Positions 52,983 to 61,076 of a DNA stretch of 64,000 bases are shown here, one piece after another. The DNA is from VRUE01 sp963703895. Its GTDB lineage: Bacteria > Actinomycetota > Thermoleophilia > Solirubrobacterales > 70-9. The stretch is taken from contig CAVPFX010000002.1 of NCBI GenBank assembly GCA_963703895.1, positions 124,001 to 188,000 on the forward strand, in the 5' to 3' direction. Both the position numbers and the translations under genes were made by a program. Under the pieces are notes generated by a model. The model was not told where the DNA came from, did no database searches, and saw only the letters and a list, made by a program, of their open reading frames with translations. How positions within the stretch are numbered: position 1 is the stretch's first letter; every line of letters begins with the position of its first letter.

Positions 52983-53100
52983 ACTCGTTGCGCCTCACGC
53001 CTGCACGACGAGTTATATACCGACCTTGTAACACATTGCTACATAGTGCTTTTCCGCATCAGCAAGCCGAATCCCGACCCTCTTGGGAGGAAATAGATCC
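52983..53100. promoter_or_regulatory. Divergent promoter region of the nuo operon
   Basis: The only AT-rich island near nuoA. AGTTATATACC (53011-53021) and an imperfect palindrome TGTAAC-ACATT-GCTACA (53027-53043, one mismatch) lie here and could be a promoter and an operator. GGGAGGA precedes the GTG of the divergent gene. The exact elements cannot be assigned by eye. Confidence 0.4.
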
Positions 53101-53535
53101 GTGGCGGTCGTCCACCTAGTAGTTGGCTGTGCAGTCATCGTTCTCAACCTCGCCGCCTTCGCCATCGGCGGCACCGCCTGGTTGCGCGACCGCTCCTCGG
53201 TTCCCTTCTGGCTGCTGCTCCGTGGCGCCCAGGCCGCCGTCTTCCTGCAGGTGATGCTGGGTGGCCTACTCGTCTTCACCGGCCACAAGCCCGACGATGA
53301 ACTGCACTACCTCTACGGCATCCTGCCCCTGGTCGTCTCGCTGATCGCCGAGGGCGCCCGCGCCGGCGCCGCCGAGCGCGAGCTGGGCGACGTCGACTTC
53401 GAAGCCCTCCCCGCCGATGCCCAGCAGGAGCTGGCCCTGGCGATCGTCCGCCGCGAGATGGGGATCATGGCCGTCAGCTGCGGCGTGATCCTCTTTCTCG
53501 CGTTGCGCGCGGCTGGTACCAGCGGAGCTTTTTGA
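53101..53535 (+). CDS. Small membrane protein divergent from nuoA
   Basis: 144 residues with four hydrophobic segments (VVHLVVGCAVIVLNLAAFAI, FWLLLRGAQAAVFLQVMLGG, YLYGILPLVVSLIAEGARAG, GIMAVSCGVILFLALRAAG). GTG at 53101 has GGGAGGA nine bases upstream. No family is recognised by name. The position beside nuoA suggests a respiratory link, which is only an inference. Confidence 0.7.
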   Translation: MAVVHLVVGCAVIVLNLAAFAIGGTAWLRDRSSVPFWLLLRGAQAAVFLQVMLGGLLVFTGHKPDDELHYLYGILPLVVSLIAEGARAGAAERELGDVDFEALPADAQQELALAIVRREMGIMAVSCGVILFLALRAAGTSGAF

Positions 53536-53561
53536 CGCTTTCATGACTCCGTGCGCGCCAC

Positions 53562-53798
53562 GTGTATGGCGCGTTGGGCAATGGTCGGGAGGTGTTCGCG
53601 GCTACGCCCCCAAATCCCGGTGCACCAGAATTCGCGACCCTCTGTTCGGCCGCCGTAGCGTTTGCCTGGGTCGTTGCCGGATCCTGCCTCAGGCGGTCGT
53701 CGCGGTCAATAGAGCGGCTGGCGGTCGTCGGTGGACTGGCGGGATTTGGCCTCGGGTCGACGGTCTATCTATTCGGCCTGATCACCGGGCTATACTGA
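53562..53798 (+). CDS. Small hypothetical membrane protein (78 aa)
   Basis: MYGALGNGREVFAATPPNPG is followed by two hydrophobic segments (FATLCSAAVAFAWVVAGSCL, LAVVGGLAGFGLGSTVYLFG). No family is recognised. Its TGA overlaps the ATG of the next small gene by one base, which supports both as coding. Confidence 0.5.
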   Translation: MYGALGNGREVFAATPPNPGAPEFATLCSAAVAFAWVVAGSCLRRSSRSIERLAVVGGLAGFGLGSTVYLFGLITGLY

Positions 53799-54004
53799 TG
53801 TTGATGCAGACAAAACATCGCGTAATCGAGTTCCTTCACGCCTTTTCGTTGCTCACGCTGCTGATCCTTATCCCCACCTTCACTATTGGCCGCCTTCTCG
53901 ACCCGCCTTTCAACCTGTTGGGTTGGGCGATCGCCCTAGCGTTCGCCTGGCTGGTCTTCCGACGTCGAGAGCACGGGCGGAGAGCCGGCGACCGGCTCCC
54001 TTGA
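53798..54004 (+). CDS. Small hypothetical membrane protein (68 aa)
   Basis: Begins MLMQTKHRVIEFLHAFSLLT, followed by two hydrophobic spans and a basic C-terminus (RRREHGRRAGDRLP). Coupled to the preceding small gene by a one-base stop/start overlap. It is less GC-rich at its start than its neighbours. Function unknown. Confidence 0.5.
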   Translation: MLMQTKHRVIEFLHAFSLLTLLILIPTFTIGRLLDPPFNLLGWAIALAFAWLVFRRREHGRRAGDRLP

Positions 54005-54009
54005 GGTGG

Positions 54010-54432
54010 CTAGCGCCGATCCAACCCGAGCTGGATCGCGGCGATGATGGCGAAGAGGGCCCCTGTAGCTAGGTGAAGCACGGCGTCGGCGTCGTTGTTG
54101 GGGAAAGTGAAGACGCCGGCGGGGCTGGTTGACCAGATCGCCCAGAGGCCGGTGACGATCAGGGCGACGGCGACGTAGATCGCGTAGAGCACCGCCCAAC
54201 GGGGCTTGAGGGCAAAGAAGAAAGCCGGACCGAAGAGGAGGAAGCCGGAGACGGCGTGGACGCCGTTGAAGTCGACCCCGAGCACCCGCTCGGTTGGGGC
54301 TCCCTCGCCGAAGTGGAAGCTTGGTTCGGCGATCAGCCCCGCCGTCGCCCAGGCCAATTGAAAGACCGCGAGGACGACGATCGCCCATTGGGCGAAGGTC
54401 CACTGCGCGCGCGGGGCCGTGGTCGCCTCCAT
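54010..54432 (-). CDS. Four-helix membrane protein, DUF4383-like
   Basis: 140 residues with four spans (WAIVVLAVFQLAWATAGLIA, VSGFLLFGPAFFFALKPRWA, AIYVAVALIVTGLWAIWST, VLHLATGALFAIIAAIQLGL). The NNDADAVLHLATG segment before the last helix matches the DUF4383 pattern of actinobacterial membrane proteins. ATG at 54432 is chosen because MEATTAPRAQWTFAQWA starts directly before helix 1. Function unknown. Confidence 0.65.
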   Translation of the reverse strand: MEATTAPRAQWTFAQWAIVVLAVFQLAWATAGLIAEPSFHFGEGAPTERVLGVDFNGVHAVSGFLLFGPAFFFALKPRWAVLYAIYVAVALIVTGLWAIWSTSPAGVFTFPNNDADAVLHLATGALFAIIAAIQLGLDRR

Positions 54433-54487
54433 GGGCACAGACCATATCCGCTTCAAAGGCTTGGACTGATCGGCAAGTGTCCCCTTG

Positions 54488-55258
54488 ATGGGGTTGAATT
54501 CTCCTGTGCTTGACGATCCTGGGGAGACCACCCTCCCCATCTCCGACGATGGCGTCGCCAACACGCCGAAGCTGGCCGAGGTGGAGACTCCTTGGCCTTA
54601 CGGAAAGCTCCCCTCCCCGGCAGAAATGCCCAAGCTCCTTCCTGCCCTGATCAGGTATCAGCGCATATATGGCCCCTACTTCGTCCCGGACTCTCTCGAT
54701 TCTTGGGAATACCGGCGCACGCTCCGGGGCCTTGATCTGGCTTGCCTCGATGCGTTCAGCGTGCAGGGCGCGCTCTCGAAGGAGGAGTTGACCGAGTGGC
54801 TGAGCCGGGAGGGTGTCCTGAAGCTCGTGTCGGCCAAGACGGGGATCAGGCGCGTCACCGCGGCGACAACACGAGATTGGGTCGAGACGGCCATGCGCAG
54901 AGGCGTGATCGCCAGGTGGACTCACGACAGCGATCCGAACAGCCCGCCCCGGTGGGTAATTACCGAGCAGGGCCGGGAGGAGCTGCTCACGCCGCTTCAG
55001 CGGCTCGCGAAAAGCGTCCCTTTGATCGGACTGCTTTCCATAGTTTTCGGCGGCGGCGCCGTCTTCGGGTGGATCGGATCGAACGGCGTGGTGTTGGCCT
55101 TCGCTCTCGCTGCGGTGGCACTAGGGATATACGCGCTGGCGCTCTGGCTTTTGATGCACCGCAACCTGCGCCGCGAAGGCCCGGGCGCGGCCGTGGTCGC
55201 CATCGAGACGCTGCGGAGCAGTGGGACGCCGCTTCCGTCGTTCGGCAGCAGCACTTGA
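54488..55258 (+). CDS. Hypothetical protein with a winged-helix-like domain and two C-terminal membrane spans
   Basis: 256 residues. Residues about 85-175 look like a winged helix (LDAFSVQGALSKEELTEWLS, then RWVITEQGREELLTPLQRLA). Two spans follow (LIGLLSIVFGGGAVFGWIGS, LAFALAAVALGIYALALWLL). Such a membrane-anchored DNA-binding-like domain could sense or position something, but no family is recognised. Codon use is AT-richer than average for this window. ATG at 54488 is preferred over TTG at 54485. Confidence 0.62.
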   Translation: MGLNSPVLDDPGETTLPISDDGVANTPKLAEVETPWPYGKLPSPAEMPKLLPALIRYQRIYGPYFVPDSLDSWEYRRTLRGLDLACLDAFSVQGALSKEELTEWLSREGVLKLVSAKTGIRRVTAATTRDWVETAMRRGVIARWTHDSDPNSPPRWVITEQGREELLTPLQRLAKSVPLIGLLSIVFGGGAVFGWIGSNGVVLAFALAAVALGIYALALWLLMHRNLRREGPGAAVVAIETLRSSGTPLPSFGSST

Positions 55259-55300
55259 TTCTCGCCTGCTGCGAGTGGGAGACCGCATTAGGCTACGGCC

Positions 55301-55594
55301 ATGCTCGACCACATCGGGATCGAGGTCAGCGACTTGGCGCGCAGCAAGTCCTTCTATGAAGCCGCGCTGGAGCCGCTGGGAATCGGCTTCATCATGGAGT
55401 TCGAGGGCTCGGTCGGCATGGGCAGCGAGGGCGAGCACGGGCCCAAGCCCTATTTCTGGATCCACGCTCGCGGCCGGCCCGCGGTCAGCGGCGCGCCGGG
55501 ACCGCGCCCGCAGTACCACCCCGGCTACTACGGCGCTTTCGTCCTCGACCCCGACGGCAACAACGTCGAGGCCGTCTGTCACCGAGCCGCCTAG
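55301..55594 (+). CDS. VOC family protein with an internal deletion
   Basis: 97 residues. It starts MLDHIGIEVSDLARSKSFYE and ends PGPRPQYHPGYYGAFVLDPD and NNVEAVCHRAA, both hallmarks of a common bacterial glyoxalase-like family of about 125 residues. The middle (the first strand and helix of the second half, usually H-V-A-F followed by an Ala-rich helix) is missing between IHARGRPAV and SGAPG. The frame is intact, so this is a clean deletion of about 25 codons. Activity is doubtful. Its stop overlaps the convergent flavin reductase stop (CTAG). Confidence 0.75.
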   Translation: MLDHIGIEVSDLARSKSFYEAALEPLGIGFIMEFEGSVGMGSEGEHGPKPYFWIHARGRPAVSGAPGPRPQYHPGYYGAFVLDPDGNNVEAVCHRAA

Positions 55595-56067
55595 CCCAGC
55601 GGCCGGTACTCGCCGCCGTGGAAGACCAGCGGCTTGCCCTCGCCGGTCTCCAAGGCGTGGACCTCGCCGGTGACGATCACGTGGTCGCCGGCGGCGACCA
55701 CGTCGCGCAGCTCGCAGGCGATCCAGGCGAGCGAGTCGTCGATCGCCGGGATCCCGTTGCGCTCGCTCCAGCCGACGCCGTCCCACTTCTCGGCCACCGG
55801 CGCCTTGGTCGCGAAGGAGCGGGCGATCTCCTCCTGGCCTTCGTGCAGGACGCTGATCCCGAAGTGGTTGGCGGCCTGGACCGCGAGCAGGGTGCGCGAG
55901 CCGCGGTCGAGGCAGGCGAGCATCAGCATCGGCTCGATCGAGAGCGAGCAGACGGCGTTGGCGGTCGCTCCGGCCGCTCCGTCGGGCCCGGCGGCGCTGA
56001 CCACGGTGACCCCGGTCGGCAACATCGCCATGGCGGCGCGAAAGCGGGCTGGATCAGGCGTTGGCAT
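55591..56067 (-). CDS. Flavin reductase family protein
   Basis: 158 residues of the FMN-binding split-barrel type that supply reduced flavin to monooxygenases. FRAAMAMLPTGVTVVSAAGP, TANAVCSLSIEPMLMLACLD and NHFGISVLHEGQEEIARSFA are typical, as is AGDHVIVTGEVHAL near the end. ATG at 56067 is chosen to match family starts; an upstream one would overlap the divergent cytochrome gene. No oxygenase partner lies next to it. Confidence 0.85.
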   Translation of the reverse strand: MPTPDPARFRAAMAMLPTGVTVVSAAGPDGAAGATANAVCSLSIEPMLMLACLDRGSRTLLAVQAANHFGISVLHEGQEEIARSFATKAPVAEKWDGVGWSERNGIPAIDDSLAWIACELRDVVAAGDHVIVTGEVHALETGEGKPLVFHGGEYRPLG

Positions 56068-56111
56068 GGTCGAAGAGCGGGATCGGGTCAAGACAATATG
56101 ATGCGCGCCGC

Positions 56112-56522
56112 GTGCGTCCGGCACTGATTACAACCATGGCCCTCCTCGCCGCCTTCGGGCTGGCCGCCTGCGGCTTCGGCGAAGAAGGCGTCTCGGTCTC
56201 CAAGGACGACCCCAACCACGAAGGGGCCGTCCTCTTCGCCACGCACTGTTCCGGCTGCCACACGCTCAGCGCCGCCGGCACCCAGGGCAGCGGCAACCGC
56301 GGCGAGCGCACGCAGGGTCCCAACCTCAACCAGCGAACCGAGAGCTATGACGACGCTCTTTTCGCGATCCAGAACGGCGGCTTCTCCGGCGCGATCATGC
56401 CGCAGAACATCGTCGTCGGCGAGGAAGCCGAAGCCGTCGCTCGCTTTGTCGCCAAGTACGCCGGCGACGAATCCGAAGAATCGCCGCGCCCCGGCGAGCC
56501 TTCCTCAGAGTCCTCGCCCTAA
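56112..56522 (+). CDS. Lipoprotein cytochrome c
   Basis: 136 residues. The signal ALITTMALLAAFGLAACGFG ends in a lipobox (L-A-A-C), so it is membrane-tethered on the outside. One heme site is CSGCH in ATHCSGCHTLSAAGTQGSG, and the distal ligand is probably the methionine in SGAIMPQNIVV. The C-terminal tail is Ser/Pro/Glu-rich. It likely carries electrons in the aerobic chain. GTG at 56112 is chosen; ATG at 56136 is the alternative and would shorten the signal. Confidence 0.85.
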   Translation: MRPALITTMALLAAFGLAACGFGEEGVSVSKDDPNHEGAVLFATHCSGCHTLSAAGTQGSGNRGERTQGPNLNQRTESYDDALFAIQNGGFSGAIMPQNIVVGEEAEAVARFVAKYAGDESEESPRPGEPSSESSP

Positions 56523-56534
56523 CCTTCCCGGGCG

Positions 56535-57806
56535 ATGCTCGACCTGAAGCTGATCCGCTCCGACCCTGAGCGGGTCAAGGCGGCCCTTGCCCGCCGTGGC
56601 GCCGCCGAGCAGGTCGACGAGCTGCTCGCCCTCGACGCCCGCCGCCGCGAGCTGCTGCCGCGGATCGAGGGCGCCCAGGCCGAGCGCAAGACGATCTCCA
56701 AGCAGATCGGCGAGGCCAAGCAGCGTGGGGAGGACGGGGCGGAGCAGATGGCTGCCGTCGCCGAGCTGAAGCAGACGATCGAGTCGGGCAAGGCCGAGCT
56801 GGAGCAGGTCGACGCCGACCTGCAGCGGGTCGCCGCGGCTCTGCCCAACCTGCCCGATCCCGAGGCACCGGAAGGGATGACGGAGGAGGACGCGGTCGTC
56901 CTGCGCGAGGAGGGCGAGCTGCCCAGCTTCGACTTCGAGCCCCGCGACCACCTCGCGATCGGCACCGAGCTTGACCTGATCGACATGGAGGCCGGCGCTC
57001 GCGTCTCCGGCTCGCGCTTCGCCTACGTCAAGGGCGACCTCGTCCTGCTCGAGCTGGCCCTGGTCCGCTTCGCACTCGACCTCGTCCGCGGCGAGGGCCA
57101 CGAGCCCGTTGTGCCGCCGGTCCTGGTCCGCGAAGAGGCCCTGGTCGGGACCGGCTTCCTGCCCGGCGACCGCGACCAGATCTACGAGGTGCCCAAGGAC
57201 GAGCTCTTCCTCGTCGGTACCTCGGAGGTGCCGCTGGCCGCCCTGCACGCCGACGAGATTCTCGCCGCCGAGCAGTTGCCGATTCGCTACGCGGGCTTCT
57301 CGCCCTGCTTCCGCCGCGAGGCCGGCGCCGGCGGCCGCGACACCCGCGGCATCTTCCGCGTCCACCAGTTCGACAAGGTCGAGATGTTCTCGTTCGTCGA
57401 GCCCTCCGAGTCGGCGGCCGAGCACGAGCGCCTGCTGGCGATCGAGGAGCGCATCCTCTCCGAGCTGGAGATTCCCTACCGCGTCGTCAACGTCGCCGCC
57501 GGCGACCTCGGTGCCCCGGCAGCCAAGAAGTACGACTGCGAGGGGTGGATCCCGAGCCAGGGCCGCTACCGCGAGCTGACCTCGTGCTCAAACACAACCG
57601 ATTACCAGGCGCGACGCCTGGCCTGTAGGTATCGGCGCCAGGACGGCGAATCTCCCCAAGTGGTGCATACCCTCAACGGCACGGCGGTGGCTGTGGGACG
57701 GACGATGATCGCGCTGATCGAGAACCGGCAGGAACGCGATGGCGGATTCACGCTACCCACTATTCTGCATTCTTATGGTGCGCCTGCCAGGATTGGACCC
57801 TCATGA
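56535..57806 (+). CDS. serS: Seryl-tRNA synthetase
   Basis: 423 residues, class II synthetase that charges tRNA-Ser. The N-terminal coiled-coil arm spans about 25-105. Core motifs are LFLVGTSEVPLAALHADEIL, CFRREAGAGGRDTRGIFRVH (motif 2), ELTSCSNTTDYQARRLACRY and LNGTAVAVGRTMIALIENRQ (motif 3). The last residues (HSYGAPARIGPS) replace the usual end Y-x-G. Its TGA overlaps the ATG of the response regulator (ATGA), an unusual coupling for serS. Confidence 0.96.
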   Translation: MLDLKLIRSDPERVKAALARRGAAEQVDELLALDARRRELLPRIEGAQAERKTISKQIGEAKQRGEDGAEQMAAVAELKQTIESGKAELEQVDADLQRVAAALPNLPDPEAPEGMTEEDAVVLREEGELPSFDFEPRDHLAIGTELDLIDMEAGARVSGSRFAYVKGDLVLLELALVRFALDLVRGEGHEPVVPPVLVREEALVGTGFLPGDRDQIYEVPKDELFLVGTSEVPLAALHADEILAAEQLPIRYAGFSPCFRREAGAGGRDTRGIFRVHQFDKVEMFSFVEPSESAAEHERLLAIEERILSELEIPYRVVNVAAGDLGAPAAKKYDCEGWIPSQGRYRELTSCSNTTDYQARRLACRYRRQDGESPQVVHTLNGTAVAVGRTMIALIENRQERDGGFTLPTILHSYGAPARIGPS

Positions 57807-58453
57807 GCACCAGCGTTCGAGACGCTAAGCGCGTCGTCCTCTGCGACGACCACGAGATTGTCCGCGAGGCGATCAAGGCCAGGATGGCCAACTCGAGCAT
57901 CGTCGAGATCGTCGGCGAGGCCGGAAACGGGCGCGATGTCGTCGACGTGGTCAAGGAGCTCGAGCCCGACGTGCTGATCATCGACGTCGAGCTGCCCAAG
58001 CGCGATGGGATCGAGGCGACCAAGGAGGTGCTCAAAGTCCGGCCGCGGACCAAAGTGATCATCTTCACCGCCCATGCCCAGCCGGACCTGCTGGCGCTTG
58101 CTCTGCGCGCGGGCGCCTCCGGCTACGTGCTCAAGTCGGCGCCGGCCGAGGACATCGCCCGCGCGGTCAAAGCGGTGACCAGCGGCGGCACCTTCCTCGG
58201 CGGCGATTTCGCCGGCGGCAAGCCCTCTGAGGTGGAGAAGCTGCTCGAGCTCTCGCCGCGCGAGCGCCAGATCCTCGAGCTGCTCGCCGAGGGCCTGCGG
58301 GTCAAAGAGATCGCCGAGCGGCTGCAGCTCAGCCCGGCGACCGTGCACACCCACGTGCGCAACGCGATCGCCAAGCTGGAGGTCGACACCCGCACCGAGG
58401 CGGTCGCCCTCGCGGTGAAGTTCAGCTACCTCGGTGCCGGCGGCAAGGCCTAG
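57803..58453 (+). CDS. LuxR/NarL-family response regulator
   Basis: 216 residues. Receiver domain with VVLCDDHEIVREAIKARM, phosphoacceptor DVLIIDVELPKRDGIEATKE and KVIIFTAHAQPDL. The C-terminal LuxR helix-turn-helix is LSPRERQILELLAEGLRVKE, IAERLQLSPATVHTHVRNAI and AKLEVDTRTEAVALAV. Translationally coupled to serS, and no histidine kinase is adjacent, so the partner is elsewhere. Confidence 0.93.
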   Translation: MSTSVRDAKRVVLCDDHEIVREAIKARMANSSIVEIVGEAGNGRDVVDVVKELEPDVLIIDVELPKRDGIEATKEVLKVRPRTKVIIFTAHAQPDLLALALRAGASGYVLKSAPAEDIARAVKAVTSGGTFLGGDFAGGKPSEVEKLLELSPRERQILELLAEGLRVKEIAERLQLSPATVHTHVRNAIAKLEVDTRTEAVALAVKFSYLGAGGKA

Positions 58454-58468
58454 CCCCCTCGCCGTCGC

Positions 58469-58882
58469 CTATGAGCCGGCCGCTGTGGCCGGCTTCAGCT
58501 CCAAGGCGCAGCCGTTGATGCAGTAGCGCTGGCCGCCCCGGTCGGCGGGACCGTCATCGAAGACGTGGCCGAGGTGGGCGTCGCAGTGCTTGCAGACGAC
58601 CTCGGTGCGGCGCATGAAGAGGCTGTTGTCGGGCCGCAGCTCGACATGCTCGAGGTTGGCCGGCTCGGTGAAGCTGGGCCAGCCGGTGCCGGAGTCGAAC
58701 TTCGTGTCCGAGGAGAAGAGCTCGGTGCCGCAGCCGACGCAGTGGTACATGCCCTCGGTCTTCTCATCGACGTAGGGGCCGGTGAAGGCGCGCTCCGTGC
58801 CGCCCTTGCGGGTTACCTCGTACTGCTCGGGCGTGAGCTGCTCGCGCCACTCCTGGTCGGACTTGCTGATCTTGGTCGTCAT
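58469..58882 (-). CDS. msrB: Peptide-methionine (R)-S-oxide reductase
   Basis: 137 residues, reduces methionine-R-sulfoxide in proteins. Zinc ligands are in MYHCVGCGTELFSSDTKFDS and VVCKHCDAHLGHVFDDGP. The catalytic cysteine is in GGQRYCINGCALELKP. ATG at 58882 follows GAAAGGAGCC, a good ribosome site; the longer open frame upstream is made of an inverted repeat. Confidence 0.95.
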   Translation of the reverse strand: MTTKISKSDQEWREQLTPEQYEVTRKGGTERAFTGPYVDEKTEGMYHCVGCGTELFSSDTKFDSGTGWPSFTEPANLEHVELRPDNSLFMRRTEVVCKHCDAHLGHVFDDGPADRGGQRYCINGCALELKPATAAGS

Positions 58883-58941
58883 CTGGCTCCTTTCGGTCTG
58901 TATCCAGAGTACGCCGCGGGTCTTACGGGGAGGTGACGGAA

Positions 58942-59007
58942 GGGCGATGGGGCCGTCTCGCCGGACACTCAGCGCGAAGCGCGTCCGGCGAGACGGCCCC
59001 ATCGCCC
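58942..59007. repeat. Long inverted repeat, 25-bp perfect arms, 16-nt loop
   Basis: Arms 58942-58966 and 58983-59007 (GGGCGATGGGGCCGTCTCGC at the outer end). The loop ACTCAGCGCGAAGCGC matches the loop start of the nuoJ and nuoM copies. It lies between the divergent msrB and thioesterase-like genes. Confidence 0.85.
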
Positions 59008-59023
59008 ATACGATCCGTTCCCG

Positions 59024-59809
59024 ATGGACGAGAGCTTCTATGTCTCCAACGGCGGCGGCAGCTTTGTTGCGACTGAGCTGACCAGGGGTCCCTGGGATCC
59101 GGGGTCCCAGCACGCTGGGCCGCCGTCCGCGTTGCTGGGGCGGGAGATCGAGGCGATGGACGGGTCCGAGGCGTTTCAGGTTGGACGAGTGGTCTTCGAG
59201 ATCCTGCGGCCGGTGCCGATCGGCGATGTGCAGATCGAGACCCGCGTGCTGCGGCCCGGGCGGAAGGTGCGGATGGTCGAGGCCTCGCTCTCCGGTGAGG
59301 CGGGGGAGTTGATGCGGGCCACTGCTTGGCAGCTGCGCACCACGGAGCTCGATCTCCCCGAGGGCGCGGTGGACGAGTCACCGCCGCCGCCCGCTCCCGA
59401 GGAAGGCTGGGTCCCGGAGTTCTTCCCGACTGGCCAGGAGGTCGGCTACCACACGGGGATGGAGCTGAAGGCGGTGGCGGGAGCCTTCCTCGAGCTGGGG
59501 CCGGCGACCTTCTGGTTGCGGATGGCGCAGCCGCTGGTTGCCGGCGAGGAGCCGACGCCGTTGCAGCGGGCCTTGATCGCTGCCGACGTCGGCAACGGGA
59601 TCAGCGCCGTGCTCGATTACCACTCCTACGTCTTCATCAACGTCGACCTCACCGTCCACTTCGAGCGCATGCCCGAAGGCGAGTGGGTCTGCATCGATGC
59701 CGTCACCCGTCCCCGGCCGACCGGCATCGGTACCGCCGAGTCGGTCATCTCCGATGCCCGCGGCCGCATCGGCCGCGCCGCCCAGTCCCTCCTGATCGAA
59801 CAGCGCTAG
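59024..59809 (+). CDS. Acyl-CoA thioesterase-like double hot-dog protein
   Basis: 261 residues with two hot-dog halves. The first contains WDPGSQHAGPPSALLGREIE (the H-x-G-P-P-x-A-L motif) and FQVGRVVFEILRPVPIGDVQ. The second contains LQRALIAADVGNGISAVLDY and IGTAESVISDARGRIGRAAQ. The family hydrolyses acyl-CoA or is related to TesB; the substrate is unknown. The ATG at 59024 lies just after the inverted repeat. Confidence 0.82.
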   Translation: MDESFYVSNGGGSFVATELTRGPWDPGSQHAGPPSALLGREIEAMDGSEAFQVGRVVFEILRPVPIGDVQIETRVLRPGRKVRMVEASLSGEAGELMRATAWQLRTTELDLPEGAVDESPPPPAPEEGWVPEFFPTGQEVGYHTGMELKAVAGAFLELGPATFWLRMAQPLVAGEEPTPLQRALIAADVGNGISAVLDYHSYVFINVDLTVHFERMPEGEWVCIDAVTRPRPTGIGTAESVISDARGRIGRAAQSLLIEQR

Positions 59810-59871
59810 AAGCCCCCCGAGATGCGAATCAAGTTTGCGGTGAAATAGCCGGGAGTCTTGATTCGCCCCCT

Positions 59872-61065
59872 TCAGCGGGTGGCGAGCGCGGTGCGGGCCG
59901 CCGGGGCCACGGCCAGGGCGATCGTCGCCGCTGAGACGAGCGCGATCGTGGCGGAGAGGAAGAAAGCGCCCTCGTAGCTCGTCAGCGCTGCCATCGCACC
60001 CGCCAGCGGGGCGCCGAGGCCGACGCCGGCGTCGAAGAAGGCGGTGAAGGTGCCCAGTGCTGCGCCGCGGCGGGTGTCGGAGACGCGGCTGACGACGATC
60101 AGCGAGAGCGAGGGGTAGAGCAGCGAGAAGGCCGCGCCCATCGCCAGGGCACCGGCGATCGCGACCGGCAGGCTCTGGGCCAGCCCGATCGTGATCAGTC
60201 CCGCCGCCTCGACCAGGGCGGCGGCGATCGCGACGCGGACCGGGCCGATGCGGTCGGGCAGGTCGCCGCCGACCAGGCGGGTCAGCACGACCATCGTGGC
60301 GAAGGCGCCGAACACCAATGCGCCGTGGCCAACACCGCGCGCTTCGAGATGGAGGACGACGAAGGCGGCGACCGTCGCGTAGCCGATCGAGCCGAGCGCC
60401 AGCGCCGCGCCCGGGCGAACTGCCTCGCGCTCGATCAGCGGGTGGTCTTCTTCGGCGATCTGCGGCGAGGGCCGGAAGGGGTCGGGAATGCGCGTCGCGA
60501 TTGCCGCTCCGATCAACGGCAGTACCCCCGCCAGCACCCAGACCGGGGTGTAGCCGGAGGCGTGCAGGAGCAGCTCGCCGAACAGCGGGCCGACGCTGAG
60601 CCCGGCCCAGACGGCGAGCCCGTAGAGGCCGATGACGCGGCCGCGGCGCTCGATCGGCGCCAAGTCGACGATCCAGGCCGAGCCGGCGGTGAAGACCGCG
60701 CCCTCGCCGGCGCCGAGCACCAGCCGCGCCGCGATCAAGCCCCCAACGCCGAGCGGCAGCAGGTACATGAACCCCCCGATCGCGACCAGGGCGGCGCCGA
60801 TCAGGACGGTGGGCTTGCGTCCCCTGTGGTCGGCGAGCCGCCCGGCGAAGGGGCGCAGCAGCAGGCCGGTAATCGCGTAGGAGCCGACCACGATGCCGAC
60901 GGCGATGTTGCCGGCATCGAGCGGACCGTGGACGTAGCGGGGCAGGACAGGCAGCACGGCGCCGACGGCGAGCAGGCAGCAGAAGGTGACGCCGAAGACC
61001 CCGGCGAAGGCGAGGCCGGGGCGGTGGGGCGGTGCTTCGGGCGCCTCGCTCATCTCGGTGGGCAC
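59872..61065 (-). CDS. MFS transporter
   Basis: 397 residues with 12 predicted spans, a small-molecule/proton antiporter of unknown substrate. The loop 2-3 motif reads GRLADHRGRKPTVLIGAALV. Other conserved parts are GAGEGAVFTAGSAWIVDLAP (motif C-like) and TRRGAALGTFTAFFDAGVGL. The pattern resembles drug- or sugar-efflux members. ATG at 61065 or 61053. It lies 11 nt downstream of the HAD phosphatase and is probably co-transcribed with it. Confidence 0.9.
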   Translation of the reverse strand: MPTEMSEAPEAPPHRPGLAFAGVFGVTFCCLLAVGAVLPVLPRYVHGPLDAGNIAVGIVVGSYAITGLLLRPFAGRLADHRGRKPTVLIGAALVAIGGFMYLLPLGVGGLIAARLVLGAGEGAVFTAGSAWIVDLAPIERRGRVIGLYGLAVWAGLSVGPLFGELLLHASGYTPVWVLAGVLPLIGAAIATRIPDPFRPSPQIAEEDHPLIEREAVRPGAALALGSIGYATVAAFVVLHLEARGVGHGALVFGAFATMVVLTRLVGGDLPDRIGPVRVAIAAALVEAAGLITIGLAQSLPVAIAGALAMGAAFSLLYPSLSLIVVSRVSDTRRGAALGTFTAFFDAGVGLGAPLAGAMAALTSYEGAFFLSATIALVSAATIALAVAPAARTALATR

Positions 61066-61076
61066 GCTCGTGAGGC

